NCBI RefSeq assembly: GCF_039655875.1
Contig: NZ_JBBYXK010000001.1
Coordinates: 62,001-126,000, forward strand
DNA length: 64,000 bases
Direction of reading: 5' to 3'
Origin: Emcibacter sp. SYSU 3D8
Lineage (GTDB): Bacteria; Pseudomonadota; Alphaproteobacteria; SMXS01
The first letter of the stretch is position 1. Each line of letters starts with the position of its first letter. The notes beneath the pieces are model-generated. The model saw only the letters and a list, made by a program, of their open reading frames with translations. It was not told the origin of the DNA and searched no databases. Made by a program: the position numbers and the translations under genes. Below are positions 37,350 to 47,415 of this stretch, one piece after another.

Positions 37350-37982
37350 ATGTTGGATGGCATGACGCTCTCCTACGAACAGGCCACCGACAAGCTGCTG
37401 GACGCGGGCGCCCGGTTCCATTCGCGCGGCTGGGTGGCGGCGACGGGCGGCAACCTGTCGCACCGGCTCGATGACGGCAGCGTCGCCATCACCATTTCGG
37501 GGCGTCACAAGGGCGAACTCGTCGGCGCCGACATCATGCGGGTCGACATGGACGGCGCGTCCCTCGACGGCAAGACACCCTCCGCCGAGACCCCGCTGCA
37601 CACCGGCCTGTACAAGGTGCGGCCCGATGTGAATGCCATTCTGCACAGCCACCCTCGATCGAGCATTGTCTATGGTCTGGTGAATGGCGGCGCGGCCTCG
37701 GTCACCCTGACCGGCTACGAATTTCTCAAGGTGTTTCCGGGTATCCATACGCACGAGGCGGCAGTCACGCTGGCCATTTTTCCCAACAGCCAGGACATGA
37801 CGGCGCTGCAGCGTGACGTCGGTCGCTGGTATGCGGCCAATCCGGCCTCGCCTGCCGTCTATCTCGTGCGCGGCCACGGCCTGACCGTCGGCGCAGCGAC
37901 GATTGACGCGGCGCGCTACACCACGGAAGCTGTCGAGGAATTGCTGGCCTACGAACTGGAGCGGTCACGATGGGCACGCTGA
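37350..37982 (+). CDS. mtnB: Methylthioribulose-1-phosphate dehydratase MtnB
   Basis: MtnB dehydrates 5-methylthioribulose 1-phosphate in the methionine salvage pathway. The protein of 210 residues is a class II aldolase family member with RGWVAATGGNLSHRL, the zinc-binding ILHSHPRSSIVYG and the later RGHGLTVGAAT. Three in-frame ATGs occur at 37341, 37350 and 37362. The first lies inside a stable hairpin, so one of the later two is favoured. The gene overlaps mtnD by 13 bases, and mtnC follows. Confidence 0.92.
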   Translation: MLDGMTLSYEQATDKLLDAGARFHSRGWVAATGGNLSHRLDDGSVAITISGRHKGELVGADIMRVDMDGASLDGKTPSAETPLHTGLYKVRPDVNAILHSHPRSSIVYGLVNGGAASVTLTGYEFLKVFPGIHTHEAAVTLAIFPNSQDMTALQRDVGRWYAANPASPAVYLVRGHGLTVGAATIDAARYTTEAVEELLAYELERSRWAR

Positions 37983-38518
37983 CGATCTATCACGACGCCG
38001 ACCCGGCGACGCCGCTGTTTCATTCCGGCGACAACGCCGCGATCGCCGCGGCACTGAGCGAGGTGGGCATCCGCTTCGAACTATGGTCCGGCTTGCGGAT
38101 GATCTCGCCGGGCGCCGACGACGCGGCCGTGCTTGCGGTCTACCAGCCCGACATCGACCGCCTGGTCGCCGAGGAGGGTTACAGATCCTGGGACGTGGTC
38201 CGGGTGCTGCCGGACAACGAGAACCGCACGGCCATGCGAGGCAAGTTCCTCGACGAGCACACCCACGCCGAGGACGAGGTGCGTTTCTTCGCCGAAGGCT
38301 CGGGCATGTTCTACCTCCACATCGGCAGCAAGGTTTACATGGTGCTGTGCGAGGCGGGCGACTTCATCAGCGTGCCGGCGGGCACGACCCACTGGTTCGA
38401 CATGGGGCCGCGGCCCCACTTCACCGCGCTGCGGCTTTTCATGTCGCCGGACGGCTGGGTGGCCAGCTTTACCGGGTCCCGCTACAGCGCCGAATTTCCC
38501 AGATACGAAACCGCCTGA
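37970..38518 (+). CDS. mtnD: Acireductone dioxygenase MtnD
   Basis: MtnD cleaves acireductone with oxygen to formate and 2-keto-4-methylthiobutyrate (the iron form). The protein of 182 residues is a cupin with the metal ligands in DEHTHAEDEVRFFAEG and, later, a histidine in GTTHWFDMG. The length and motifs match the bacterial ARD family. It is translated with mtnB (overlap) and mtnC (stop/start overlap in TGATG). Confidence 0.95.
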   Translation: MGTLTIYHDADPATPLFHSGDNAAIAAALSEVGIRFELWSGLRMISPGADDAAVLAVYQPDIDRLVAEEGYRSWDVVRVLPDNENRTAMRGKFLDEHTHAEDEVRFFAEGSGMFYLHIGSKVYMVLCEAGDFISVPAGTTHWFDMGPRPHFTALRLFMSPDGWVASFTGSRYSAEFPRYETA

Positions 38519-39216
38519 TGCCGATCCGTGCCGTGCTCACCGATATCGAGGGCACGACCACCTCGGTGTCGTTCGTTTACGACGTGCTGTTTCCCTACGC
38601 ACGCGACCATATCCCGGCCTTCGTGCGGGCGAACGCGGCCGCGCTCGGCGATCTGCTCGCCGATGTCAGGCGGGAGGAGGGCGATCCGTCGCTCGACATC
38701 GACGGGTGCATTGCCGCGCTGCTGCGCTGGATGGACGAGGACCGCAAGGTCACGCCGCTCAAGACGCTGCAGGGCATGGTGTGGAAGCAGGGCTACGAGG
38801 ATGGCGGCTCCACGGGCCATCTCTATCCGGACGTCGCTCCCACACTGCGCCGCTGGAAAGCGCAGGGACTGTCGCTCCATGTCTATTCCTCGGGATCGGT
38901 CGCCGCGCAGAAACTGCTGTTCGGTTATTCGGATGCCGGCGACCTGACGCCGCTGTTTTCAGGCTGGTTCGATACAAGGATCGGCGCCAAGAAGGATGCG
39001 GCGTCCTATGCGCGCATTGCCGGGGCCGTGGACGTGTCGCCGCAGGAAATGCTGTTCCTGTCCGACAACCCGGAGGAACTGGCTGCGGCTCGCGCCGCCG
39101 GACTGGAGGTTGCGGGACTGGAGCGGCCGGGAAACACCTACGATCTGACCGGATGGCCCAGCTTCGTTTCCTTCGAATTGATCGATCCGCTGGCTGTGGG
39201 ATTCACCGATCCTTAG
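38518..39216 (+). CDS. mtnC: Acireductone synthase (enolase-phosphatase) MtnC
   Basis: MtnC enolises and dephosphorylates 2,3-diketo-5-methylthiopentyl 1-phosphate to acireductone. The 232-residue protein is a HAD phosphatase with the variant first motif LTDIEGTTTSVSFVYDVLF, typical of this family. VYSSGSVAAQKLLF and the final FLSDNPEELAAARAAG complete the HAD motifs. The ATG at 38518 overlaps the mtnD stop. The upstream salvage genes mtnA and mtnK or mtnP are not in the window. Confidence 0.95.
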   Translation: MPIRAVLTDIEGTTTSVSFVYDVLFPYARDHIPAFVRANAAALGDLLADVRREEGDPSLDIDGCIAALLRWMDEDRKVTPLKTLQGMVWKQGYEDGGSTGHLYPDVAPTLRRWKAQGLSLHVYSSGSVAAQKLLFGYSDAGDLTPLFSGWFDTRIGAKKDAASYARIAGAVDVSPQEMLFLSDNPEELAAARAAGLEVAGLERPGNTYDLTGWPSFVSFELIDPLAVGFTDP

Positions 39217-39269
39217 ACGGCGGGCCTTCCGGTTCTATATCTTGCCGTAAACGTGATCCGAGGCTCTTT

Positions 39270-39794
39270 GTGCGTTCGCTGATAATCATCTGTTTTGTGG
39301 TGCTGATCGTCGCGCCCGCCGCCCGCGCGGATGAGCCGCGCTGTTTCGGGCCGGAGAAGGCTTGGTGCGCGTGGACGCTGCAGCAGGACCGGATCGATGA
39401 CGGCTGGCGTGTGGTCTATACCGGCCGTACCGGCAAGACCGATGCCATCGTCGAAACCATCATCGATTCACCCGGAAACCGGCCCCGTCTCGGGATCCGC
39501 GTCTCGCCGGCACGCGAGGATGACAGCGCCCAGGTTATCATTTCCCTGCGCAGCGACGACGGCCGCCCGGATCAGTGGCGGCAATTCATCGGCCGCAACC
39601 GGCAATTCGACGAGGGCGCCTTGCGCCTTGCGCTTGGCCGCCGTGCCCTGGAAGCAGTGCTGCAGGCGCCGGAATCAGCGACATTGTATGTCTTCGTCGA
39701 GTTCCAGACCCGCGGACAGGCGCGCAAGGACAGCCACAAGATGTCGCTGACCGGTCTTCCGGAGGCCCTGCGTTACGCGCGCCTTGGGCGATAG
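39270..39794 (+). CDS. Secreted hypothetical protein
   Basis: The 174-residue protein begins with a hydrophobic signal peptide (RSLIIICFVVLIVAPAARA, then DEPRC). The mature part has a cysteine pair near the N-terminus (RCFGPEKAWCAW) and a C-terminal helix-strand region. It recalls the short invasion-associated-locus-B-like periplasmic proteins in size and layout, but I cannot assign it. The GTG at 39270 has GAGG 6 bases upstream. It follows mtnC by 53 bases and precedes hemA by 108. Confidence 0.6.
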   Translation: MRSLIIICFVVLIVAPAARADEPRCFGPEKAWCAWTLQQDRIDDGWRVVYTGRTGKTDAIVETIIDSPGNRPRLGIRVSPAREDDSAQVIISLRSDDGRPDQWRQFIGRNRQFDEGALRLALGRRALEAVLQAPESATLYVFVEFQTRGQARKDSHKMSLTGLPEALRYARLGR

Positions 39795-39902
39795 GGGTTT
39801 CCCCTCCACCTGATTGGTCCTAGATTGATTAGCATCAGGGACTTGGCGGAAACGGCTGCGTACGCTAAGCATCCGTTACGACAGGAAGGCTCAGGAGCCG
39901 AC

Positions 39903-41114
39903 ATGGACTATGAGGCCAGATTTCGGCAAGCCATCGATTCACTCAGAACCGAAGGCCGCTACCGTGTTTTCATGGATATCGCGCGCGAGCGCGGTAATTT
40001 TCCCCGCGCCCGGCATTTCGGCGCCGGCGGCGAACGCGACATCACGGTCTGGTGCTCGAACGACTATCTTGGCATGGGCCAGCATCCGGATGTGATCGCG
40101 ACCATGGAGAAGGCGCTGCACGAGTGCGGCGCCGGCGCCGGCGGCACCCGCAACATCAGCGGCACCAACCACTACCATGTGCTCCTTGAGAATGAACTGG
40201 CCGACCTCCACGGCAAGGAAGCGGCGCTGCTGTTCACATCAGGCTACATCTCGAACGAAGCGACGCTCAGCACCATCGGCCGTATCCTGCCGGGCTGTAT
40301 CCTGTTTTCGGACGAGTTGAATCATGCGTCGATGATCGAGGGCGTGCGGAATTCGGGCCAGCCCAAGCGGGTATTCCGTCACAACGATGTGGCCCATCTG
40401 GAAAGCCTGCTGCAGCAGGCCGATCCGGACGCGCCCAAGGTCATCGCATTCGAGTCCGTCTATTCCATGGACGGTGACATATCGCCCATCCACGCCATTT
40501 GCGACCTGGCCGACAAGTACAATGCCATCACCTATCTGGACGAGGTCCATGCTGTCGGCCTTTACGGCCAGCGCGGCGCCGGGGTTGCCGAGCGCGAAGG
40601 CGCCATGCACCGGATTACCGTTATCGAGGGCACGCTCGCCAAGGCGTTCGGCGTCATGGGCGGCTACATCGCCGGTTCCTCCGATATAATCGACGTGGTG
40701 CGCTCCTATGCGCCTGGGTTCATCTTCACCACCTCGCTCGCGCCGGTTCTGGCGGCGGGCGCATGGGCCAGCATTCGCTATCTGAAGCAGGCCAACGACC
40801 TGCGCATCCGTCATCAGGAGCGGGCGGCCCGGCTGAAGCAGCTGTTCCGCGATGCCGGTCTGCCGGTGATGGAGTCCGCCAGCCATATCGTGCCGCTGTG
40901 GGTCGGTGAGGCGGCCCTGTGCAAGCAGGTGTCCGACGAACTCATGACCGAATTCGGCATTTACGTGCAGCCGATCAACTACCCGACCGTACCGCGCGGC
41001 ACCGAACGCCTGCGTTTCACCCCCAGCCCGTTCCACACCGACGAGATGATGGAAGAACTGGTGGCCGCGCTGAACGTGGTATGGGATCGCCGCAAGATCA
41101 GCCGCGCCGCCTGA
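39903..41114 (+). CDS. hemA: 5-aminolevulinate synthase HemA
   Basis: HemA condenses glycine and succinyl-CoA to 5-aminolevulinate, the heme entry step typical of Alphaproteobacteria and mitochondria. The 403-residue protein starts [20 protein letters not shown]. It carries [38 protein letters not shown] and the pyridoxal phosphate lysine in [20 protein letters not shown] lies 7 bases before the ATG at 39903. An ATG at 39825 would add 26 residues with no family match. It is monocistronic. Confidence 0.96.
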   Translation: MDYEARFRQAIDSLRTEGRYRVFMDIARERGNFPRARHFGAGGERDITVWCSNDYLGMGQHPDVIATMEKALHECGAGAGGTRNISGTNHYHVLLENELADLHGKEAALLFTSGYISNEATLSTIGRILPGCILFSDELNHASMIEGVRNSGQPKRVFRHNDVAHLESLLQQADPDAPKVIAFESVYSMDGDISPIHAICDLADKYNAITYLDEVHAVGLYGQRGAGVAEREGAMHRITVIEGTLAKAFGVMGGYIAGSSDIIDVVRSYAPGFIFTTSLAPVLAAGAWASIRYLKQANDLRIRHQERAARLKQLFRDAGLPVMESASHIVPLWVGEAALCKQVSDELMTEFGIYVQPINYPTVPRGTERLRFTPSPFHTDEMMEELVAALNVVWDRRKISRAA

Positions 41115-41416
41115 GTTCGTTCCCGGGCGGCCGCTTCCGGCAGGCGGGCGGCAAATCAGCGGGATCGCTTCAGGTCGCAGACGATCCGCAAGCGGGGATG
41201 CAGTCTCCTCACTCAATCGCTTGCGATGACTACCCGGTTACCGGGTATTGCCGCTGTCGGCGTCATTGATCCGGGTCCCGGCAAATCCGCATTGTTGGTT
41301 TACGCTCACACGACCTAGCGCGTGCTTGGCGTCGGCTTTCGATATATGGTAGGAACTCGCGTTTCCGGGACGGTCTCATTCTGGCTGCTTGCCGGATGTG
41401 CAGAATGGCGGCGAAC

Positions 41417-41869
41417 ATGGCGGACATATTGTCGAAACGGCTGGTTGCGCTTGGCGCGGACCATGCCGGTTACCAGTTGAAGGACGCGCTGAAAGCGGAA
41501 CTGGCCGAAGGCGGTTACGAGGTGCTCGACCTGGGAACGTCGGGATCCGGTTCCGTCGACTATCCGGATTTCGGCAAGGCGGTCGCGGAGGCCGTGGCGT
41601 CTGGCCGCGCCGATCTGGGGGTGATTGTCTGCGGTACGGGTATCGGCATTTCCATCGCCGCGAACCGCAACCCGGGCGTGCGCGCGGCACTCTGCCATTC
41701 GGGGCTCGAGGCAAGATTGGCGCGCGAACACAACGACGCCAACGTGCTGGCGCTGGGCGCCCGCATCATCGGCATCGAGGCTGCCCGGGATGCGCTGCAC
41801 GCCTTCCTGAATACGGATTTCGCTGGCGGCCGCCATGCAGGCCGGGTCGCCAAGCTATCGACACACTGA
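41417..41869 (+). CDS. rpiB: Ribose-5-phosphate isomerase B RpiB
   Basis: RpiB interconverts ribose 5-phosphate and ribulose 5-phosphate. The RpiB/LacA signature appears as [18 protein letters not shown]. The active-site cysteine is in [16 protein letters not shown], and [19 protein letters not shown] is the conserved end. Three in-frame ATGs (41396, 41405, 41417) are possible; 41417 gives the usual length of 150 residues. It lies 11 bases before glyA and is probably cotranscribed with it. Confidence 0.92.
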   Translation: MADILSKRLVALGADHAGYQLKDALKAELAEGGYEVLDLGTSGSGSVDYPDFGKAVAEAVASGRADLGVIVCGTGIGISIAANRNPGVRAALCHSGLEARLAREHNDANVLALGARIIGIEAARDALHAFLNTDFAGGRHAGRVAKLSTH

Positions 41870-41880
41870 GGATATTCGCC

Positions 41881-43185
41881 ATGTCGACTAACACCCTTTC
41901 CAAGACCGCCGCGCCGTCGGGATTCTTTACCGCGGGCCTTGCCGAGTCCGATCCTGAACTGCTGAAGTCCATCGTCGGCGAGTTGAAGCGGGAACAGGAT
42001 CAGATCGAGCTGATCGCCAGCGAGAATATCGTCTCCAAGGCCGTGCTCGAGGCCCAGGGCTCCGTGCTCACCAACAAATATGCCGAGGGTTACCCGGGCA
42101 AGCGCTATTACGGCGGCTGCGAATATGTGGACGTGGCCGAACAACTGGCCATCGACCGCGCCAAGCGGCTGTTCAACTGCAACTTCGCCAATGTGCAGCC
42201 CCATTCGGGCGCCCAGGCGAATGGAGCGGTGATGATGGCGCTGCTGAAGCCGGGCGACACCATCATGGGGATGTCGCTGGCTGCCGGTGGCCACCTGACC
42301 CACGGCGCGCCGCCCGCACAGTCGGGCAAGTGGTTCAATGCCGTGCAATATGGCGTGCGGCAGCAGGATCACTTGATCGATTTCGACGAGATCGAGTCCC
42401 TGGCTAAGGAAAACCAGCCAAAGCTGATCATCGCCGGTGGTTCAGCCTATCCCCGCATCATCGACTTTGCCCGCTTCCGCGAGATCGCCGACAGCGTCGG
42501 CGCCTATTTCATGGTCGACATGGCCCATTTCGCCGGTCTGGTTGCCGGCGGCGTGCATCCCAGCCCGCTGCCTCACGCCCATATCGTCACGACCACCACG
42601 CACAAGACGCTGCGCGGTCCGCGCGGCGGCATGATCCTGTCCATGGACGAGGGGCTGGGCAAGAAGATCAATTCGGCTGTGTTCCCCGGTCTGCAGGGCG
42701 GTCCGCTGATGCATGTGATTGCCGCCAAGGCGGTGGCGTTCGGTGAGGATTTGCGCCCGGAGTTCAAGCTCTATGCCCAGCAGGTCGTCACCAACGCCAG
42801 GGCGCTTGCCGAAAAACTGCTGTCGCGCGGCTTCGACATCGTCTCGGGCGGCACCGATACCCACCTGATGCTGGTCGACCTGCGCCCCAAGGGCGTGAAG
42901 GGCAACGCGGCCGAGCAGGCGCTTGAGCGCGCCAATATCACCTGCAACAAGAACGGCATACCGTTCGACCCGGAAAAGCCGACCATCACCTCGGGCATCC
43001 GGCTGGGCACGCCCGCGGGCACGACCCGTGGCTTCGGTGTCGGCGAATTCCAGAAAATCGGCGACCTGATCAGCGATGTGCTCGAGGGCCTGGCCGCCAA
43101 TCCGGACGATAACAGCGCGGCCGAGGCAGCCGCGCGGATTCAGGTGGCCGAATTGTGCAAGGCCTATCCAATTTACAGTTCCTGA
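41881..43185 (+). CDS. glyA: Serine hydroxymethyltransferase GlyA
   Basis: GlyA interconverts serine and glycine while charging tetrahydrofolate with a one-carbon unit. The 434-residue protein has [40 protein letters not shown] and the pyridoxal phosphate lysine in [14 protein letters not shown]. The ATG at 41881 gives the expected N-terminus. The order rpiB-glyA-nrdR-ribD is common in Alphaproteobacteria. Confidence 0.97.
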   Translation: MSTNTLSKTAAPSGFFTAGLAESDPELLKSIVGELKREQDQIELIASENIVSKAVLEAQGSVLTNKYAEGYPGKRYYGGCEYVDVAEQLAIDRAKRLFNCNFANVQPHSGAQANGAVMMALLKPGDTIMGMSLAAGGHLTHGAPPAQSGKWFNAVQYGVRQQDHLIDFDEIESLAKENQPKLIIAGGSAYPRIIDFARFREIADSVGAYFMVDMAHFAGLVAGGVHPSPLPHAHIVTTTTHKTLRGPRGGMILSMDEGLGKKINSAVFPGLQGGPLMHVIAAKAVAFGEDLRPEFKLYAQQVVTNARALAEKLLSRGFDIVSGGTDTHLMLVDLRPKGVKGNAAEQALERANITCNKNGIPFDPEKPTITSGIRLGTPAGTTRGFGVGEFQKIGDLISDVLEGLAANPDDNSAAEAAARIQVAELCKAYPIYSS

Positions 43186-43210
43186 ACGGCCTGTTCAGGG
43201 AGGGGGACCC

Positions 43211-43672
43211 ATGCGCTGCCCGTTCTGCGGAAATGACGAGACACAGGTAAAGGATTCCCGCCCCAGCGAGGACGGATCGGCCATCCGCAGGCGGCGTCAT
43301 TGCCCGGCCTGCGGCGCGCGATTTACCACTTTCGAGCGGGTCCAGTTGCGTGAACTGACCGTGGTCAAGAAAACCGGCCGGCGGGTGCCGTTCGATCGCG
43401 ACAAACTGGCGCGTTCCATCAACATTGCGCTGCGCAAGCGTCCTGTCGAACCAGACCGGGTGGAGCGGCTGATCAACGGCATCGTCCGCCGTCTGGAAAG
43501 CATGGGCGAAAGCGATGTTTCATCCGACCTGGTGGGCGAGTTGGTGATGGAGGGCCTCGCAGGCCTTGACCCCGTGGCCTATGTCCGCTTCGCCTCGGTC
43601 TACAAGAACTTCCGGGAAGCCAAGGATTTCGGCGAGTTCATCGGTTCCCTGGATGGTGAAGCCGACGACTGA
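43211..43672 (+). CDS. nrdR: Transcriptional repressor NrdR
   Basis: NrdR represses ribonucleotide reductase genes and senses ATP/dATP. The 153-residue protein has the zinc ribbon [20 protein letters not shown] and [16 protein letters not shown], then an ATP-cone domain with [25 protein letters not shown] gives a strong ribosome site before the ATG at 43211. Its 3' end overlaps the ribD start by 20 bases. Confidence 0.96.
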   Translation: MRCPFCGNDETQVKDSRPSEDGSAIRRRRHCPACGARFTTFERVQLRELTVVKKTGRRVPFDRDKLARSINIALRKRPVEPDRVERLINGIVRRLESMGESDVSSDLVGELVMEGLAGLDPVAYVRFASVYKNFREAKDFGEFIGSLDGEADD

Positions 43673-44768
43673 CATCGATCACTGGCATATGGGTGCCGCG
43701 CTTGGCCTCGCATCGCGGGGACTGGGGCGCGTCGCGCCCAATCCCGCCGTCGGCTGTGTCATCGTCAATGGCGACCGCGTGGTAGGCCGGGGCTTTACCC
43801 AGCCGGGGGGACGGCCGCATGCGGAAACCGAGGCGCTGCGCCACGCCGGCGATCTGGCGCGCGGCGCGACCGCCTATGTCAGTCTTGAACCCTGCTCCCA
43901 TCATGGCGCGACGCCGCCCTGTGCCGACGCCCTGATCGCCGCCGGTGTGGCGCGCGTCGTCGTGGCGATGACCGATCCTGATCCACGCGTATCCGGCGCG
44001 GGCGTGGCCCGTCTGCGCGGCGCCGGCATCGAGGTCACGGAGGGTGTCCGCGAGGCCGAAGCGCGGTCCGTCAACGAGGGTTTCTGCCTGCGCGTTGCCG
44101 GTGGGCGTCCGCTGGTGACGCTGAAACTGGCCACATCGCTCGACGGCATGATCGGCGCCCTTGGCGGCGACAGCCGGTGGATTACCGGCGAGGAGGCGCG
44201 CCGCGCCGGCCATCTCCTGCGCGCCAGGCACGACGCGTTGCTGACCGGGGTTGGCACGGTCCTGGCTGACGACCCGATGATGGATTGCCGCATCGATGGC
44301 CTGGATCATCTGAGTCCCATCCGGATTGTCGCCGACACATCCCTGCGTACGCCGCCTGATAGCCAACTGGTCATGACGGCGCGTCAGGTCCCGCTGTGGA
44401 TCGTCACCAGCGAGCATGCCGCCTCGACATTGGGGCCGCGCTTCCGGGACATGGGTGTCGAGGTGGTGGCCGCGCCGGTCGCCGACGGCAGACTCGACAT
44501 GCGCGCCGTGCTCGGTGCGCTGGCGAGGCGAGGCATCACGCGGGTTCTGGCGGAGTCGGGCAGGGCGCTGGCGGGCAGTCTGTTGCGCGCCGACCTTGTA
44601 GACCGCGTCGCCTGGTTTCGCGCGGCGGCAATGATCGGCGGCGACGGCATCACGGCGGTCCGGTCCCTGGGCGTGGTCAAGGTTGCGGCCATGCCGCGCT
44701 TCAAGCCTGACGGCCATGTGAGGTTGGGCCAAGATGTGCTGGAAACCTACCGCCGCAGCACCTATTAA
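43653..44768 (+). CDS. ribD: Bifunctional riboflavin deaminase/reductase RibD
   Basis: RibD carries out the deamination and side-chain reduction steps of riboflavin synthesis. The deaminase domain (about 1-145) has [11 protein letters not shown], the zinc motif [11 protein letters not shown] and [16 protein letters not shown]. The reductase domain (about 150-370) starts [16 protein letters not shown]. The start is uncertain: ATG 43653 or GTG 43656, both inside nrdR; 43653 is used here and gives 371 residues. No FMN riboswitch was seen before the operon. Confidence 0.94.
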   Translation: MVKPTTDIDHWHMGAALGLASRGLGRVAPNPAVGCVIVNGDRVVGRGFTQPGGRPHAETEALRHAGDLARGATAYVSLEPCSHHGATPPCADALIAAGVARVVVAMTDPDPRVSGAGVARLRGAGIEVTEGVREAEARSVNEGFCLRVAGGRPLVTLKLATSLDGMIGALGGDSRWITGEEARRAGHLLRARHDALLTGVGTVLADDPMMDCRIDGLDHLSPIRIVADTSLRTPPDSQLVMTARQVPLWIVTSEHAASTLGPRFRDMGVEVVAAPVADGRLDMRAVLGALARRGITRVLAESGRALAGSLLRADLVDRVAWFRAAAMIGGDGITAVRSLGVVKVAAMPRFKPDGHVRLGQDVLETYRRSTY

Positions 44769-44775
44769 TGGCGCC

Positions 44776-45363
44776 ATGTTCACCGGCATCATCACTGACA
44801 TCGGACGGGTTCGAAGCATCAAGCCGCGCGGCGATACGCGGTTCGAGATCGAAACCGCCTACAATACCGCCACTATCGAGATTGGCGCGTCCATCGCCTG
44901 TTCAGGCGCATGCCTCACGGTGGTCGACAAGGGCGAGGGATGGTTTGCCGTCGACGTCTCGGCCGAAACCATCGCCAAGACCAATCTCGGGTCATGGCGG
45001 GAAGGTATGCCGATCAACCTGGAGCGCTCGCTCCGGCTGGGCGACGAACTGGGCGGGCACATCGTTCTGGGACATGTGGACGGCGTCGGCGTCGTGGCCA
45101 GTGTGGAGCCGGAGGGAGATTCCCTGCGCTACCGCTTCGATGTACCGCCCGATCTGGCGCCGTTCGTGGCGCGAAAGGGATCGATCACCGTCAACGGTGT
45201 ATCCTTGACCGTTAATGAGGTCGAAGGCAGCTGCTTCGGCGTCAACATCATTCCGCATACACAGCAGATGACCACGTTCGGGAAAATGACAGCCGGCGAC
45301 CGCATTAATCTGGAAGTCGACGTGCTCGCGCGCTATGTCGCACGGCTGAACGAACGGGAGTAG
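44776..45363 (+). CDS. ribE: Riboflavin synthase alpha chain RibE
   Basis: Riboflavin synthase dismutates two lumazine molecules to riboflavin. The 195-residue protein has the two repeated lumazine-binding halves: the first starts MFTGIITDIGRVRSI with SIACSGACLTVV, the second includes ITVNGVSLTVNEV. The ATG at 44776 is the conserved start. It lies 7 bases after ribD and 3 before the ribB-type gene. Confidence 0.95.
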   Translation: MFTGIITDIGRVRSIKPRGDTRFEIETAYNTATIEIGASIACSGACLTVVDKGEGWFAVDVSAETIAKTNLGSWREGMPINLERSLRLGDELGGHIVLGHVDGVGVVASVEPEGDSLRYRFDVPPDLAPFVARKGSITVNGVSLTVNEVEGSCFGVNIIPHTQQMTTFGKMTAGDRINLEVDVLARYVARLNERE

Positions 45364-45366
45364 AAC

Positions 45367-46494
45367 ATGGACCGCCACCCAGGCCTGTCGAGCATCGAAG
45401 AGGTGATCGATGATGCGCGCAACGGACGGATGTTCATTCTCGTCGATGACGAGGACCGGGAAAACGAAGGCGATCTGGTAATCCCGGCGCAGATGGCGAC
45501 GCCGGATGCCGTGAACTTCATGGCGACGCATGGCCGGGGCCTGATCTGCCTGTCGCTGACTCGCGAGAGAATCGAATCGCTCGGCTTGCCGATGATGGCG
45601 ACCGAAAACCTGTCGCGGCACCAGACGGCCTTCACGGTGTCCATCGAGGCGCGCCAGGGCGTGACAACCGGTATCTCGGCACGGGACCGGGCACGGACCA
45701 TTTCTGTCGCCATCGATCCGACCAAGGGCTCAGCCGATATTGCCGTTCCCGGCCACGTCTTTCCGCTCATGGCGCGTGATGGCGGCGTGCTGGTGCGTGC
45801 GGGACATACGGAAGCGGCTGTCGACGTTGCCCGGCTCGCCGGGCTGATCCCGGCCGGCGTGATCTGCGAAGTGATGAATGACGACGGCAGCATGGCGCGG
45901 CTGCCGGATCTCATCACCTTTGCCCAGCGGCACAATCTCAAGGTCGGTACCATCGCCGACCTGATCGCCTATCGCCGCAAGCACGACAGCCTGGTGGAGT
46001 GCATCTCCGAGACCAGCGTCGACAGCGTTTATGGCGGCGAATGGCAGATGAAGGTCTATGCCAACACCGCCGAGTACGCCGAGCATGTGGTGCTGATCAA
46101 GGGCGATATCCGCGGCGACGAGCCGGTGATGGTGCGCATGCATCTGCTGGACACGTTCGCCGACATCGTCGGCGACGTCACCGCCCGCCCGGGCCAACTC
46201 CACAACGCCATGAAGAAGATTGGCGAGATCGGCCGCGGCGTGGTGGTGATCCTGACCCGCATCCAGCCCAACGTGCTGTCGCGGGCCGTGGCCGCGCGTT
46301 CCGTGCAATCCGGCGGCACTCCGTCGCCGCGGCTGCTGGATTATGGCATCGGCGCCCAGATCCTGCTCGATGTGGGCGTGAAGGACATGGTCCTGCTGTC
46401 GAACACCCATCACACCATCGTGGGCATCGAGGGCTATGGCCTGACGGTGGTCGATCAGGTGCCGCTCGAGGTCGAGACCGCCGATGTCCATTAG
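45367..46494 (+). CDS. ribBX: 3,4-dihydroxy-2-butanone-4-phosphate synthase with a decayed GTP cyclohydrolase II domain (RibBX type)
   Basis: The N-terminal domain (about 1-200) makes 3,4-dihydroxy-2-butanone 4-phosphate and keeps DDEDRENEGDLVIPA and NFMATHGRGLICL. The C-terminal domain (about 205-370) aligns with GTP cyclohydrolase II only loosely. The zinc-binding Cys triad of active RibA enzymes is absent: the region reads RMHLLDTFADIVGDV, with no cysteine. This matches the widespread proteobacterial RibBX variant, whose second domain is inactive as a cyclohydrolase. An active cyclohydrolase II must therefore lie outside the window. It overlaps ribH by 11 bases. Confidence 0.88.
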   Translation: MDRHPGLSSIEEVIDDARNGRMFILVDDEDRENEGDLVIPAQMATPDAVNFMATHGRGLICLSLTRERIESLGLPMMATENLSRHQTAFTVSIEARQGVTTGISARDRARTISVAIDPTKGSADIAVPGHVFPLMARDGGVLVRAGHTEAAVDVARLAGLIPAGVICEVMNDDGSMARLPDLITFAQRHNLKVGTIADLIAYRRKHDSLVECISETSVDSVYGGEWQMKVYANTAEYAEHVVLIKGDIRGDEPVMVRMHLLDTFADIVGDVTARPGQLHNAMKKIGEIGRGVVVILTRIQPNVLSRAVAARSVQSGGTPSPRLLDYGIGAQILLDVGVKDMVLLSNTHHTIVGIEGYGLTVVDQVPLEVETADVH

Positions 46495-46927
46495 ACCTCA
46501 CCTGCTGGTTGTCCGCGCGCCGTTCTACCAGGACATCATCGCCGAACTGACCCGGGGCGCCACCTTGGCCCTCGATGCGGCAGGGGCCACCTATGACGTC
46601 ATTGATGTGCCGGGCGCGTTCGAAATCCCGGGCGCCATCGCGATGGCCGAGGCCTCGCTGGTGAAGTCCTACGACGGCTATGTGGCGCTTGGCTGCGTCA
46701 TTCGCGGCGAAACGACCCATTACGATTATGTCTGCGGCGAAAGCGCACGCGGTTTGCAGGAACTGACGTTCCGCGACCGGCTCGCCATCGGCTTTGGCGT
46801 GCTGACATGCGAGAACGACGAGCAGGCCTGGGCGCGCGCCTCGGTGGACCGCAAGAACAAGGGTGCCGAAGTGGCGCATGCGGCGTTGCGGATGATCGAA
46901 CTCAGGCGGGAGTTCGGCCCGGCATGA
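46484..46927 (+). CDS. ribH: 6,7-dimethyl-8-ribityllumazine synthase RibH
   Basis: RibH condenses the dihydroxybutanone phosphate with the ribityl-pyrimidine. The 147-residue protein shows VDVPGAFEIPGAIAMAE, ALGCVIRGETTHYDYVCGE with the catalytic histidine, and IGFGVLTCENDEQA. The start overlaps the ribBX stop and its end overlaps nusB in ATGATG. It is the standard single-copy lumazine synthase of the riboflavin operon. Confidence 0.95.
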   Translation: MSIRPHLLVVRAPFYQDIIAELTRGATLALDAAGATYDVIDVPGAFEIPGAIAMAEASLVKSYDGYVALGCVIRGETTHYDYVCGESARGLQELTFRDRLAIGFGVLTCENDEQAWARASVDRKNKGAEVAHAALRMIELRREFGPA

Positions 46928-47406
46928 TGGTTGAAGGCACCGCACCGAAAGACAAGGGAGGCTCGCGCAGCGCGTCGAGGCTTGCTGCCGTACAGGCGCT
47001 GTACCAGCTAGCATCGACCGACGAGGCAATCCCGGCGTTGGTCATTTCCGAGTTCCGCGCGTGGCGGCTCGGCAAGGAGATGGATGGCGAAATGTACGAC
47101 GAGGCCGATGAGCCGCTGTTCGTCGACATCGTCAACGGCGCCTGGGAGCGCCGTGCCGTCATCGATGGCCATATCGGAGCAGCGCTGACCGGCAGCCGCA
47201 CCATGGACCGGCTCGAGCGTCTGGTGCTGGCCGTGCTTCGCGCCGGCGTCTATGAAATGATCGCAAGGCCGGACGTGCCCACCGCGGTGGTGATCAACGA
47301 ATATATGGATGTGGCCCACGCCTTCTTCACCGGCAAGGAGCCGGGGTTCGTCAACGGCGTTCTGGACAACGTCTCCAGGCAGGTCCGTTCCGGCCCGGTC
47401 ACCTGA
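46924..47406 (+). CDS. nusB: Transcription antitermination factor NusB
   Basis: NusB with NusE binds boxA and supports antitermination of rRNA operons. The 160-residue protein has SRLAAVQALYQLAS, the acidic middle part, and the RNA-binding C-terminal VVINEYMDVAHAFFTGKEPGFVNGVLDNV in two stretches. Either ATG of ATGATG at 46924 or 46927 could start it. The ribH-nusB-thiL order is classic. Confidence 0.95.
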   Translation: MMVEGTAPKDKGGSRSASRLAAVQALYQLASTDEAIPALVISEFRAWRLGKEMDGEMYDEADEPLFVDIVNGAWERRAVIDGHIGAALTGSRTMDRLERLVLAVLRAGVYEMIARPDVPTAVVINEYMDVAHAFFTGKEPGFVNGVLDNVSRQVRSGPVT

Positions 47407-47415
47407 GTATCCGCC

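Noticed and set aside
43190-43660. FMN riboswitch ahead of the riboflavin genes
   Set aside because: ribD begins inside nrdR and I could not find the conserved FMN-element sequence blocks or a long leader.
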